Position numbers and translations under genes: made by a program
Source: Nymphaea colorata
Taxonomy: Eukaryota > Streptophyta > Magnoliopsida > Nymphaeales > Nymphaeaceae
Length of the DNA stretch: 64,000 bases
Direction: 5' to 3'
Assembly: GCF_008831285.2 (NCBI RefSeq)
Contig: NC_045139.1
Coordinates: forward strand, 31,903,706-31,967,705
Notes under the pieces: model-generated
Told to the model about the DNA's origin: nothing
The model's input: only the letters and a program-made list of their open reading frames with translations
The model's database searches: none
In this document: one piece after another, positions 34,355 to 45,309 of the stretch
Position numbering within the stretch: position 1 is the first letter of the stretch
Layout: each line of letters starts with the position of its first letter

Positions 34355-34804
34355 TTCAAGGCCATTAACCAAGTATGGTCAATATATGACAGCCTGATGG
34401 TTATGATCATGTAGAAGAAAGGACCACGTAAAAGTTTACAAAGGAGTATGGAAGGGATATGAATTTTTGCAGGAGTTACATCCTGCACGTGATGTCGTCC
34501 TGGAGTGGGTTCAACATAAGGCCAAATAATATCTGACCAAGCAACAGAAAGTTAGCTGCTCGAGTAGAGTCATGTTAAGACCTCAGATCTCTCGTTTATT
34601 ACAGGCCAAAATAGATGATCTTAAACTCTATGGTTCGCGGCCTCTAAAATCATTATTCATTGTCACTACTAGGGTTTTAAGGTGTTGTTTACTGTAAACT
34701 TTAAACTGCACCAACAATTTTGTTCTAAGAATTCCAACTTGATTGTTTGTGTCTTTCTGATATACCACAAGTTTTTCCCTCTTAGTGCAACTAATGATTC
34801 AAAA

Positions 34805-35135
34805 TTTTCTGCGTGTTTTGTGAACACGAAATTTGAGACATGAAACGAGCTTTTTACCTGAGAGTCTTGTGAGAATGTTTTCCTTCCGTTCTTAAGAACA
34901 ACAAGATGGTCCTTTGTTCATCTCTTTTACAGTAACATTTTATCTATTAAGTGCAAGCAATCGTTCTTCCAAAACCGCTATCAGATCCTTTCTCTCCCTC
35001 ACTGGCGCCCTTTTGTCTTTGCAAGCATGTGGAATATATTTCACAGAAATTCCTGGGTACTTTGTGGATAGAGAATTTGAGGCATGAAATAACTTTTTTA
35101 CCTGCAGTGAGAATGTTTTCCTTTCTTCAGTATGG
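34805..35135. repeat. diverged local duplication, ~240-bp offset
   Basis: The stretch near 34814-34890 and that near 35056-35135 share TTTGTGxAxAxxGAATTTGAG, GCATGAAA, CTTTTTxACCTG and GTGAGAATGTTTTCCTT. Read on the minus strand, each copy carries a donor-like CAG followed by GTAAAAA. The region may therefore hold duplicated non-coding exons, but no coding sense was found. Confidence 0.5.
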
Positions 35136-36053
35136 TACTCTCAAATACTTTATAAATGTACGCATATGCTTCCTTCTTTATGAATGCAAACAATTACACG
35201 ATGTACCTGCGTACTGCTGTTATTAATGTTTAGGACACACAGTACAAAGTTTGCAGACGATCAGCAGAGAATGGTCTAGAGATATATGGAAGACTCCACT
35301 ATATATGTGTGTGTGTGTGTGCATACACACCCGTCCTTTTCTAAAACTTTTGAGCTATGGAGATATATTAATTTCCGCTCACCATGGATTTTATGGTACT
35401 GCTTGAAAACTCCATCGACTTTAATTTGAAGAATCGCAAGAAACCTGCATGTGTTTAAGAGCATGGCTTTCTGTATATGAATACTCAATATCAGCACCAT
35501 CAACAAAAAGATATAAACGTAAGTTATGCCGGGAGACATACAGGCTTATGGTTATGGGGTGTGAGAATCGGTTGCAAATGCGCTTATATTTTCCATTACA
35601 GACACAGTTTTTGCTTAGTGGGCTGTACGTTGTAGAAAAGAAAAAGTTTGATGTCCTGAACAAGAAACGAAAAGTGAAGAGAACAGAAGACAGACCATCT
35701 TCTTGAGAGAGAAAGAGGAAGAGAGAGAGAGAGAGAGGACCTGAGTTCCATGGGGAGATATGAGGAAGTCACTGTATGAGGTTGCCAAGAGAGAGGTAAC
35801 GGTACAGGAGTTACAGCGTCCTCCTCCAATTCCTCCTGCTCCACATGCACCTTGCTGTCCTTTCTCCTCCACCATCTCTCTCTTCTCTTTTCTTTTTCCA
35901 CTCTTCACGCCCGGCCAGGTGAAATCTGCCTCTCTCGCAGAGAAAGAAAGAAACCAGGAAAGTCTTAACAGTAAGGAAAGGAAGCAGGACGCAGCAGAAG
36001 AAGGAATATTAGAATTTTAAAAGCGAACTTCCGGGGAGATTTCTGTCTCTTAC

Positions 36054-36138
36054 CTATCGCTTCCAGATCGCCCTTAATCACGTAGAAGAAGCGCTGCCCA
36101 ACAAACCACGAAGCTGAAAGCTTCACACCCATCTCCAT
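36054..36138 (-). other. candidate first coding exon of an unidentified minus-strand gene
   Basis: An ATG at 36138, preceded by a CT-rich leader when read on the minus strand, opens MEMGVKLSASWFVGQRFFYV and continues for eight more residues to GDLEAI. It ends at a strong donor, ATAG followed by GTAAGAG, at 36054 (phase 1). Upstream, 36180-36450 is GC-rich and promoter-like. I do not recognise the peptide. Its phase does not join directly to the nucleoredoxin-like exon at 34074. It could be a 5' exon of that gene through an intermediate exon, a separate gene, or a chance frame. Confidence 0.3.
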
Positions 36139-36179
36139 CTCCCTCCCTCTCTCTCTTTTCTGTCGCCACCGCAATGAAT

Positions 36180-36450
36180 GAAAGCGACTAGAGACTGGAA
36201 ATTCCGATGCCTAACCCTCTGTGCCACGGCAACGTGTCCCGCTGCGGAGGGGAGAAGGACCCCACCGCGATTTATGGCGAGGCGGGTCCCCCCTCACTTT
36301 CTTCCCTCCGGCGATGGAGGACGCGTGGTGCCGGTCGCTTTCCGGCCGTCGCTGTCGTTGGGTTTCTGCTCCGGCGGACACGTGCACCTCGAACCAGCTG
36401 CCCGCGTCCCCCCTTCCCTCGTCTTCCCCGGAGGGGACTCTTCTCTGGTT
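36180..36450. other. GC-rich island
   Basis: About 270 bp with clearly higher G+C than its surroundings. It is open in three plus-strand frames and several minus-strand frames at once, which argues that the openness reflects composition. The encoded peptides are low-complexity, rich in Arg, Pro and Ser. It is best read as a promoter-proximal island. Confidence 0.5.
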
Positions 36451-36499
36451 GTATTATCTGGATGACTCCAGTACTTTTCTTTGTTTTCAAAAAATTGGC

Positions 36500-38690
36500 A
36501 ATGATTGATTGAAATATACAAAAAAAAAAAAATACATAAAGAGATATGAGAAACTAAAGTTTTTGTGTGTGAAAAGCATCTTATAGGAGGAATACATGCT
36601 GGTCTACTGGAAGAGTGTTTATTTTGAATTCTTAAGCATCAACTTTTTCTACTACCAAAAAGATGATAATGGAGCTTAGCTGAAGTACTTAAGTGAGTCT
36701 GATATCAAAGGGGAATAAGAGAATTGGTGGATCTTTGAATTTTTTGATGGATGAAATGTTTTTCTGTTCATCACTTTTAAACAGTAAAATACTTTAACTG
36801 TATAATACCATGTATCAGTTTTTAACGTATGGCATCAAGTAGTTGGAACATTTTATCGTCGCAGGTAAAATACCTTAATAAATAACTACTATAATACAAA
36901 TATGCTTAGTTTTGAACTTCAAATATGTGAATTTGAGAACATGCAATTCTATGGCAGAATTCAAACCTGAGTCGAAAGAATTCCTCCATGATGTTAAAGG
37001 GGTGTCAAGGAACATGCTGCCCTATTTAGCGTGCTCAGATTTTATATTGGTTGGATTTGAACCCATTTTTAAAAAACATAAAAGTTCGAATCTAAGTTCA
37101 AATTTGAATTTATGAACCAAACCACTTTCTAATTAAACATCACAAGTTTTTAGCGTTCTCTACCAAACGCTTTTTCTTTTTCTTTTTGGGGATCGTGAAA
37201 ATAAAAAAAATCAGGTGGTTATCTGAATTATAGACAAACATTAGGGTTTTATATGAAATGATTTGCTGCCCCTTCAATCTACTTTGCCCGTTACCTTCTC
37301 TTCGACGGATTTCTTAGCCGGCCACAACTCTCTCTCTCTCTCTTCTTTCTCTCTCTCTCTCTCTCCATATCTTGAGGGCATCGGTTGGTCAGATAGGCGG
37401 CATTGTATAATGTGTCAGCAGGTGTTCAACAACTAAACGCCGCCACGTGCTTCCTTTTATTTTTTCTTTGTTCTGTTTTTTTGAAATACTTACAGAATTA
37501 TACCTTTTTTTTAATAGTTTACGAATAAAAATATTTATACATAAAGAGGTAATGTTCTACATAGATTCTATATTGACTTGCTTTACACTAAAAAAAGTTA
37601 CCTTGCTACTTTTGGTGGTGCAATATGTGGATGAGGTTTTCATGCTTTGGAAACACGTACGTGTCCCTAGAGCAGCCACAATAATTCCCCGATATCTCAT
37701 TCAGCTTTGAATGAAGTAATCCTCGAGTCAGTCACAGCATCATTCAACAGTAATGCACCGGATAATGTGTTTAATATTCAAATATTATGACCATAATATA
37801 TATATACATAAGTCAAAACTACTAAATACCAAAGAAATAAAATTTAGAAACATTTCACCATTGCTTCATTGCTAAAGCCACCATAAATCAGCAGTATGTA
37901 AATAATCATTAATATGAATATAGCGACTGTTTTTATCTAAAACTTATAAAATTTTAGTCATTCTACTATTATTTCAGAAATCTTTTTTTTTTCTCTATAA
38001 TAAAGAAGAACAAAGCGAGAGATAATAGTAATTTGTTATTCACTAATTTATTCGGCAGCATTTTGTTTCTTGTAGAAAAGGTGCAAACTTGTATTGCCTC
38101 AATATCGTATTAGTAAGGAGATGATACAATAATATGTATTTAGCTGATGGGGGTCTGATTCTTATCAATATTAGCAATAATAGTAGAGAATACCTTTTAA
38201 CCCAAAAAAAATCATGTACTTGGTCCCAAAAAGTACTTGAGAAAAAATTTGTTGGGATATTAAACTTGACACTTGTATTTAAACACGCAGCTAAATTGAT
38301 GGGATTTTAACACCTGTTGGCAACAGAACACGAATCCCCAAGAAAGGAATCAGGCGCCACTTTATCTACCATGAAAAGGTGCACCACTTTTTTGTTAGTA
38401 GTAGGTCGGAAAACCCCATTTTCTTTCATTTTCCCAACTTGTGTTTGATAGGAAAGATTTTATCTAATTTTTGTTTCGTGGGAAAACCTTTCCAAGTACA
38501 ATAACACAAAGAATTTCACTAGACTACCAAACGCCCCTACAGTGCAGGAGGACTATAAATTGAATGTAATGCACTTTGGCACAACCCAAAAATGCAAAAG
38601 TTCAAAAGAACCATACTTATCTATGATGTGCTTGTAATATGACTGGTTCCTACTACCCGGTGTTGTTAAATAACTAAATATCTAAAAATC
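36500..38690. other. intergenic, no gene recognised
   Basis: AT-rich DNA with a CT microsatellite near 37328-37367. No supported gene or element. Confidence 0.45.
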
Positions 38691-38695
38691 GCAAA

Positions 38696-38890
38696 GGTTG
38701 TGTTTGTTTCACCTGGAATCTCAATCCATGATGATTTAAGATCTTAGGATTTCAGATCCATAGATTTAAGATCAGAGTGTCCCTCATCTTACCTTAAATT
38801 CATGATTTTTAACATGTTATTGTTTAAGATTTCTTAAAACACACCTTTTTATGCAATATCTGAGTTCCTCAGCTATCAAATGCAACCTGA
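38696..38890. mobile_element. Tourist-like MITE, copy 1
   Basis: The left end GGTTGTGTTTGTTTCACC and the reverse complement of the right end, CAGGTTGCATTTGATAGC, form an imperfect terminal inverted repeat. Internal words (TCCATAGATTTAAGA, CCTTAAATxCATG, TTTTTAACATGT) are shared with the copy at 39285. No clear target duplication remains. Confidence 0.6.
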
Positions 38891-39284
38891 ACGTGCATGG
38901 GATAAAAGTACTAACAACAGTTTATTATATGACACAGTTTATAGTGTCTTTAACAATGGTTTATGGTCCATGTTGTTATAAGTTATAAATATTTAGTCAT
39001 CCCATAACATCTGGTAGCCTGCTGATTTCAATTTTCGGTTATAATTTTGTTTCCCTCGTAATTTTGTTACATGAACAGCTAAATTAAAACCTTTTGGGTT
39101 CTATCTTCTTTTTTTTCCTCCTCTATCAAATTTGTCGAAATCATTTCGATGTGTAAAACAACAACTAGTCACCTTCGCAATGATTTAGAATATGTGATTA
39201 TACAAGCCGGAAGGCTGTGGGCTCTCTTTTCCACGATTTCAAAGGATAATAACATTGATCAAGTTGGAAATCAATAGAAACTAA

Positions 39285-39527
39285 GGGTGTGTTTGTTTCA
39301 TCATGGATCTGAGATCTATAGTGATATGAAATCTTTAGGATCTCAAATCCATAGATTTAAGACCGGATCCCCCCTTCGATCCAACCTTAAATCCATGGTT
39401 TTTAACATGTAAGGTAGATTTAAGATCCACGTTACAGAAATCCTCAGTTTGTTTAAACTGAAGATGTTGGGAAGCACATCTTTTAATGCAACTTCTTAAC
39501 TAAAATCCGAAGCTATCAAACGCAACT
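39285..39527. mobile_element. Tourist-like MITE, copy 2, with TAA target duplication
   Basis: Left end GGGTGTGTTTGTTTCATC and right end GCTATCAAACGCAACT form a terminal inverted repeat. TAA at 39282-39284 and 39528-39530 flanks the element. Short G-rich ends with a 3-bp TAA/TTA duplication are typical of PIF/Harbinger-derived Tourist MITEs. It has no coding capacity. Confidence 0.68.
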
Positions 39528-40235
39528 TAAAAGAAGCTGAATCCAGAGTAAACCCTAAAAGCAAGGGGAAAGGGGAAGAGCTTAGGCTCTTGTTTGGGCG
39601 GCGGAATAACCTCCCGCTTGCCCAAACTCGCATTATATAATTACATAGCCATAATTAAGTCCATGATCATTTTTTTAGTTAAAAAAAATAAAATGAAAAA
39701 TTTAGATAAGCTCAAGTTCTGATGCCGTAAAAGAAACAAACTCTTCGTTACATCAAAGTGTCCAACAACGCCAAGCAGAAAAAGAAAGACGAAACACTTT
39801 CCAAGTCCGGCGTGGGAAAGGTGATCACGTTTGTGTCAAACACGAAGTAAAAAATTGACCACTTATCAAAGCTAGCGTTCCATCAAATCCCATATGTAGT
39901 GACAGTTCCTGTTCTATCCATCCGGCCTTTACCTAACACGTCTTAATCCGATTCTGCCTAATTGAATTATTGAATTCAAATTTGGATTGCGATCTGAATC
40001 ATATGAGCAAAACCAAATTGGATTCAACTGGCGTGTGAGCCAACATTCATATCTAATTAGCTCGTATCTTCATCAGATCACAATCCATTAGTATCATCAA
40101 AATTTTATACCTAACCAAATCTAATCAATAACAAATCCAATCGATTCAGGTGTTCAATCCAGAAGACCTTCTTACCCATGACTTATTTTTTATCATTGTT
40201 TTATTTATATATGTATTATATGTTTTGTAACAATC

Positions 40236-40239
<4 letters not shown>

Positions 40240-40279
<40 letters not shown>
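40240..40279. repeat. (TA)n microsatellite
   Basis: Uninterrupted TA dinucleotides of about 40 bp, followed by a T run. Confidence 0.9.
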
Positions 40280-40287
<8 letters not shown>

Positions 40288-40509
40288 GTTCTAATCAAGC
40301 TAAGGCCAGGCTGCAGATATGAGCTGCCGAGCCCGACTTCTGATTGGGCAGGTCGGCCTGATGTCCAGTCTTACCTTTAGCCTCTCAACTCCATCCGTGC
40401 ACGGAAGTCAATATGGATCCCATCGAGCCCCACAAGAGGTTTCTTACATGTGAGGAAAATGTATGATCACTCTTTCTTAATTTTTTTTTCCTTTGATAAG
40501 CAATAAGGA

Positions 40510-40906
40510 TAGAGATGTCAACGTAGCAGATTTGAATTAGATGTATGTATATTCACATATTCGGATTCAAATATGAATAAAGAAAGTAATATCCCAATCC
40601 GATTTTCACGATGTGAATCAACAGAACCCAATTTTTAAAGATGCAATCAAATCCTAATCTGAATTTTAAATGGAATTTGAACCACATTACCATATGTTGA
40701 GAACCCAGCTTATTTAAAACTAAATTCCATCTGAATTCGAATCCCATTGGAATATTTACGTAAATCCAAATATGATAGGATGTAATTTCTTATATCCAAA
40801 TCCAATTCAATTTCTTCTTAATCAGATGTTAACCTTTTTCTTATTTAATTGATTTGAAACGGTTCAATTGGATATCGGATCCAAATTGGATCTATTGACA
40901 TCTCTA
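40510..40906. mobile_element. non-autonomous DNA element with TAGAGATGTCAA ends
   Basis: TAGAGATGTCAA at 40510 is exactly inverted as TTGACATCTCTA at 40895-40906. Similarity continues inward at a lower level (AGATTTGAATTAGATG against AGATCCAATTTGGATCC). The interior is rich in AATCCxAATT words and non-coding. The family could not be decided because no clean target duplication is visible. Confidence 0.6.
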
Positions 40907-41253
40907 ACTAAGAAAATCTTTTGTTCTCTTATGTTGCTATCTTGGTGGGTCTATTTTGGAATCCCATTGTACCTCTCATCCATTTTGCAGTGCATACCAT
41001 CTCATTTTTACAGTAAAGGTGGAGAGCCCACCTACAGCAGGCGTTTTATCAAAATATTCAGATCTGAGTTCCCTCCCTTGCCAAATCTGACTAAACGAAT
41101 TTGAAATCCAAACAAGTATCAGATCCAATAGATCCATTTACATTTCTACTCCAAATTCATAAGAGATGTACTCAAATCTGTTTTCCATCACTATGATAGA
41201 TAAAACCATGGATTTTCAAACTCCCAACCCTCTTAAGCCAAAAACACAAACTG

Positions 41254-41405
41254 ACATCGGCGGAGCCAGGATTTTTTGGCTGAGGGGCACTTTGCATCCC
41301 CAACTTGGGTCTGATGTGGGCGGCATCACATGTGACTGAAACCAGGCCTAGTTCACTGTAATGGTATTTTTGAAGGTCTGGTGTGGGCGCTGGCCCACAC
41401 TAGCC
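41254..41405 (+). repeat. dispersed GGCGGAGCCAG-family repeat
   Basis: It begins GGCGGAGCCAGGATTTTTTG and GCTGAGGGGCAC and ends GGTGTGGGCGCTGGCCCACAC followed by TAGCC. The right end is the family's palindromic core. Confidence 0.6.
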
Positions 41406-41560
41406 ACACGCACATACGTGCATCACACATTCACACAAACACAATTGCCTGAAAAAATGGAATATTTAAAGGATGTCAAACAAAAAGTGCAAAATGGAAA
41501 ATGAGCTCTTCTTTCATCTCTCTACTTTTAGAAAAGCAGTGACATTTTGTCCATGCAAAT

Positions 41561-44500
41561 TTACAAATGTTCACCAAATTGTTGCCTACAAAGAGGGCAC
41601 GAGTTATGCCTTGAGAGCCAAGTATCAATACAAGGAAGATGAAAGATGTGTTTACAAAGAGGCAATCTCCGTATGATTTCTTCCTGTTGAAAGGCCTTCA
41701 AGGAAAAGACACAACAGAAACATTTGTTTAGCTCCACAAACTCAAACAACATTTATATGCACAAGACATTAACATATACGATCATAAAAGTTCTTCTATA
41801 GGCAGTCTTTTGGCAGACTACGATTGCCCCTTCCTGTTATTTTAAATGTTCAGTAATGAATATTAAATAAAGAGAGAGACAACTGTGCTACTGACTTATC
41901 AACAGCAATACCACTTTCTTAAAGACCAGTGGTTTCAGTATTGCACCTTGTATATACACACACACAGAATCATTTTGACAAAATTGATGGTTCTTAATAG
42001 AGAGAAGCCTGTCGTTTTTAAGGCTGATGACAACATTCACTTGATCCACTGTTTGTTCTTGTCATAAGACATTTGTTAGAAAACCAAAAGAAAGAAGAAG
42101 GGGAGCAGAAGATTGGTAAAAATAATCTCATGGTTGTGCGGCTCATAAGATAAAGTTGTTGGAATAACTGAAAACTCTATTGATCAGATTTTGATTCTAG
42201 GGCTTGTTTAAATGTATGGAGAAGAATGTCTTACAGAAAAGCTGGGTGACATTCTCCTCTGTTTTTTGTGTCTCACAGAAGTTTCAGTTTGAATCAGAAA
42301 TGTGCATCCCAGACACAGAAGGTCCCAACCTCTTCCATGACTCCACCCCTTAAGATCAAACTTACCAAACATCAAATCACCCTTTTAAGGACTCCACTGC
42401 CCTAAAATTTATTAAGGAGTCACCAAGAAGGGATCTAGGATCTTTAAGTTGAAGAAGGTCAATAGTTCAATACATTTCTGTTGTTAGGATCTGATAAGGG
42501 TATGGCTAACCCCAACTCGCCTATCAAAAGCATAAGCATAATCTTTAACACATGCAACAAAATATAGGAAAAAGAGATGTATATGATACAATGGTAACTT
42601 GGTAATGACTAACCTGTAAACATATAGCACAGGTTGAATTGGTATCACCATCCTTTTCTGCTGCATCAAATTTCATTCTTCCAAGCTGTTCAAGAGAAAT
42701 AGAAGACATGCCACACGGATGTGTTTCGGTTTCGAATATGTCTAGGACATCATCCAGCTCATTCACCTGCATGTTTTCAAGAATTACATGGAGATAGAAG
42801 ATGATCACCAACTGCCATTGGCAAACCTTGAGTACAGATAAGGGAGAAAGAATCTGTAGTCAATCATTTTCCCAAGATGTGAGGCTTCCTGACAAGCATG
42901 TGTTTGTTACCTGTCTCGGTAATGCAGCATATATTGCTTGAACAACTCGCTCTTGAATGAATTTTCTGCTTGCGCAGCGGCATGAGAACTTAATCTACAC
43001 TTATCAAAGGAGTAAACTAGCTCAACTTCGGGATCAGGAGAGTGAGGAAGATAAAATGAAATTTGCAAAGACAGTTGCAGAAAAGAGAAAGTGAAAACAA
43101 TGGGCACATGTTCATCAGTGAAAACCATGCTTATGACGTGAAAAATTTGTGCTGACTTTGGATCCAGCATGTGAATAAATACAAAAGCTTTCACCAGAAG
43201 AGAAAAATAAGAAGGGTTGCACAGAAAACAGTGGATCTCTGTCGTCTTTGGGGATCTCGATACAAGATCCACAGTCAAGGGAAGGTCAAATCTGTTGTGT
43301 GCCTCAACCAGATCAGGTAGCATTAATGAATACTAACAAGTTACACCACCATCTTTTTACAGTGGTTCCATTTACCAGTTTGTTTCGATGAAGCCTTGCT
43401 CAGGAAGATCCCCAAATTTTTATTTCAAAAGAATGAAGGATAAGGAAAACAGTGCAGTAATGACAAAATCAACAGAAAACCATGTAGCAGTTGCTTCAAA
43501 AATTTGGTCTACAGCACAGTTGCTACATAGAGATTAAGTAAACTTCTATGTTTGTGTCTGTATGCTGCCAGAAATTGCGAGCAGCACTATATTAAAAGAA
43601 ATTTTTTTAGCTTTGGATCCAACAACATATGGGTAGGTGCTACCACCTAACACTGACATAACATCTACCAACACCATCTCATTAAGTAATATATTGACAT
43701 GATTGAGTATGCATATTTAAGATTGTTTAAATACTGGGATTTACACGCTACTAACCACTAGGAAGAGCGTGGCCCTGCTTCTTGATGGATGAGAGTTAAG
43801 GAAAGCAAGAGAAGAGTCCAGTATCTCCATTGAAATTATGGCACCAGATAGTGCTCCAACGCCAACACCATGGAGGAAGCCCACATTCTCGCTTTTGCCT
43901 TCCAAGATGATGATTAAAGCCCCCAGCATGAAGCCCACTACATGTATAAATGCAATAAGAAGTTAGCAAGAATCACAGATGTCTCGGTTTTGTAATTCAA
44001 TATGCAGGATGGGATTAGGTTTCTAATATATTCTGAAAATATCGCAATAAAAATAATAGGAACTTTAGAGGCTGACGTGGTAACCAAAAAAATGCTAGTA
44101 AGGTATAAAACACCAACCATTCTGAAAATATCACTTTTTGAACTGAACACCAAATCAATAAAAAACAGTTTCTGAAGTATTTTATATAGCAGCATGTTAG
44201 AGAGAGAGAGAGAGAGAATTTTTTTTCTTTTTTAAATTGCTCAGAATAGAATGTAGGCATAGGCAACTTGCGTTTCAAGGAAGAAAGGTTCTTGAGAGAA
44301 GAAAAGAAAATGAGATGATGGATTTGCGCACTTGAAAGAAGCAAGAATGCAAGACAAAATAGAATGTGAGTTATGGAAGGACATATCAAATGGAGAAAAA
44401 AAATAAAAACAAAGGCGCCATAAGAAAAGATTCGTGGCTTCATGTCAGGAAAGGTTACTTTGTGCCTTTCTGTGTAACGAATGTTTTGTTTTCAAGCATT

Positions 44501-45275
44501 TCTATAGGCAGATTTGTTCTTCTTTCCAAGTTTCTTTTCCGAAAAGGGAAATGTTTTTTCAAGCAAAAGATTTTCTTAAAACAAATTCGCGACACTGCTG
44601 GGAAGTAGTTATCATGAATGAACCAAGTTAATTACTGGAACTGTTGCGTAGAATCTCAAAAGAACTCCTTGAAATTTGAACCAGGGAGAACACATGCGAT
44701 ATTGAAGATCGAGCTGATACTGCGTTCTTCTGAAACTAATTCAGAGCTCTTTGAACTTGGCGGTATTATGTTACAAATGCCAGGAGAGAATAAGCTAAAC
44801 TCTAGCAGAAGCACTTCCGCCTCCTCCGTTTCTGTTTTCTTATTCTTCACTGCAAGATTTTATCCCTCTGTTTCCTGTTCTTCTTCCCTACCCAAGAACG
44901 TAAAATGAAGCTTCCATTGCCATCAAACTTTTGAAAATATCAACAGTTCGCCTTTCTTAATACCCAACAGTGACTATGACCTTACCCTTACGACCACCCT
45001 CTAATTGAGACCAAAATCAGAAAGGCCGATGAGAAAGCCACAAAAAAGAAACTTCTTACCAGTCAAAGAATCATGTTCATGAAGCAGACTAGCAGCAATA
45101 ACAAGAGCGAGAGATGAGGAGGAGTAAAAGCATAAAGAAAACCTGTTACGAATAGGCAAGTGAAGATGGCGTAGATGGTCCTCCTAAGAAGGGCAGATAG
45201 ATTCCGACCATGGCCATCCTCGACCATCTCCTCCCCAACAACCGAAGAAGAAGCTGACATAGAGGAATTCTCCAT
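41561..45275 (-). CDS. membrane RING-H2 E3 ligase, NEP1-interacting protein type
   Basis: Five exons join in frame: 45275-45143, 43937-43756, 42994-42911, 42766-42614 and 41695-41561. They give 687 nt and 228 residues. Residues ~30-56 (TIYAIFTCLFVTVGFMLGALI) and ~60-83 (glycine-rich, VGFLHGVGVGALSGAIISMEI) are likely membrane or hairpin segments. The RING-H2 finger at 179-220 has all eight ligands in C3H2C3 order: CAIC, then C-x-H-x2-H-x2-C in LCKHIFHLPC, then CPLC. This layout of a Gly-rich hydrophobic domain then a C-terminal RING-H2 matches the NEP1-interacting/ATL25-27 group, which ubiquitinates targets at membranes. The intron before the last exon splits the finger between its first CxxC and the rest. 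An upstream in-frame TTG is not needed; the ATG at 45275 suits the family. The fourth intron (42613-41696) and first intron (45142-43938) are the longest. Confidence 0.88.
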
Positions 45276-45309
45276 TTCTGCTACACAGCTTAGTCCAGAG
45301 ACAGGGCAG

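Noticed and set aside
36178-36512. Three overlapping plus-strand open frames in GC-rich DNA
   Set aside because: Several frames on both strands are open at once and the peptides are low-complexity, as expected from composition; no family match.
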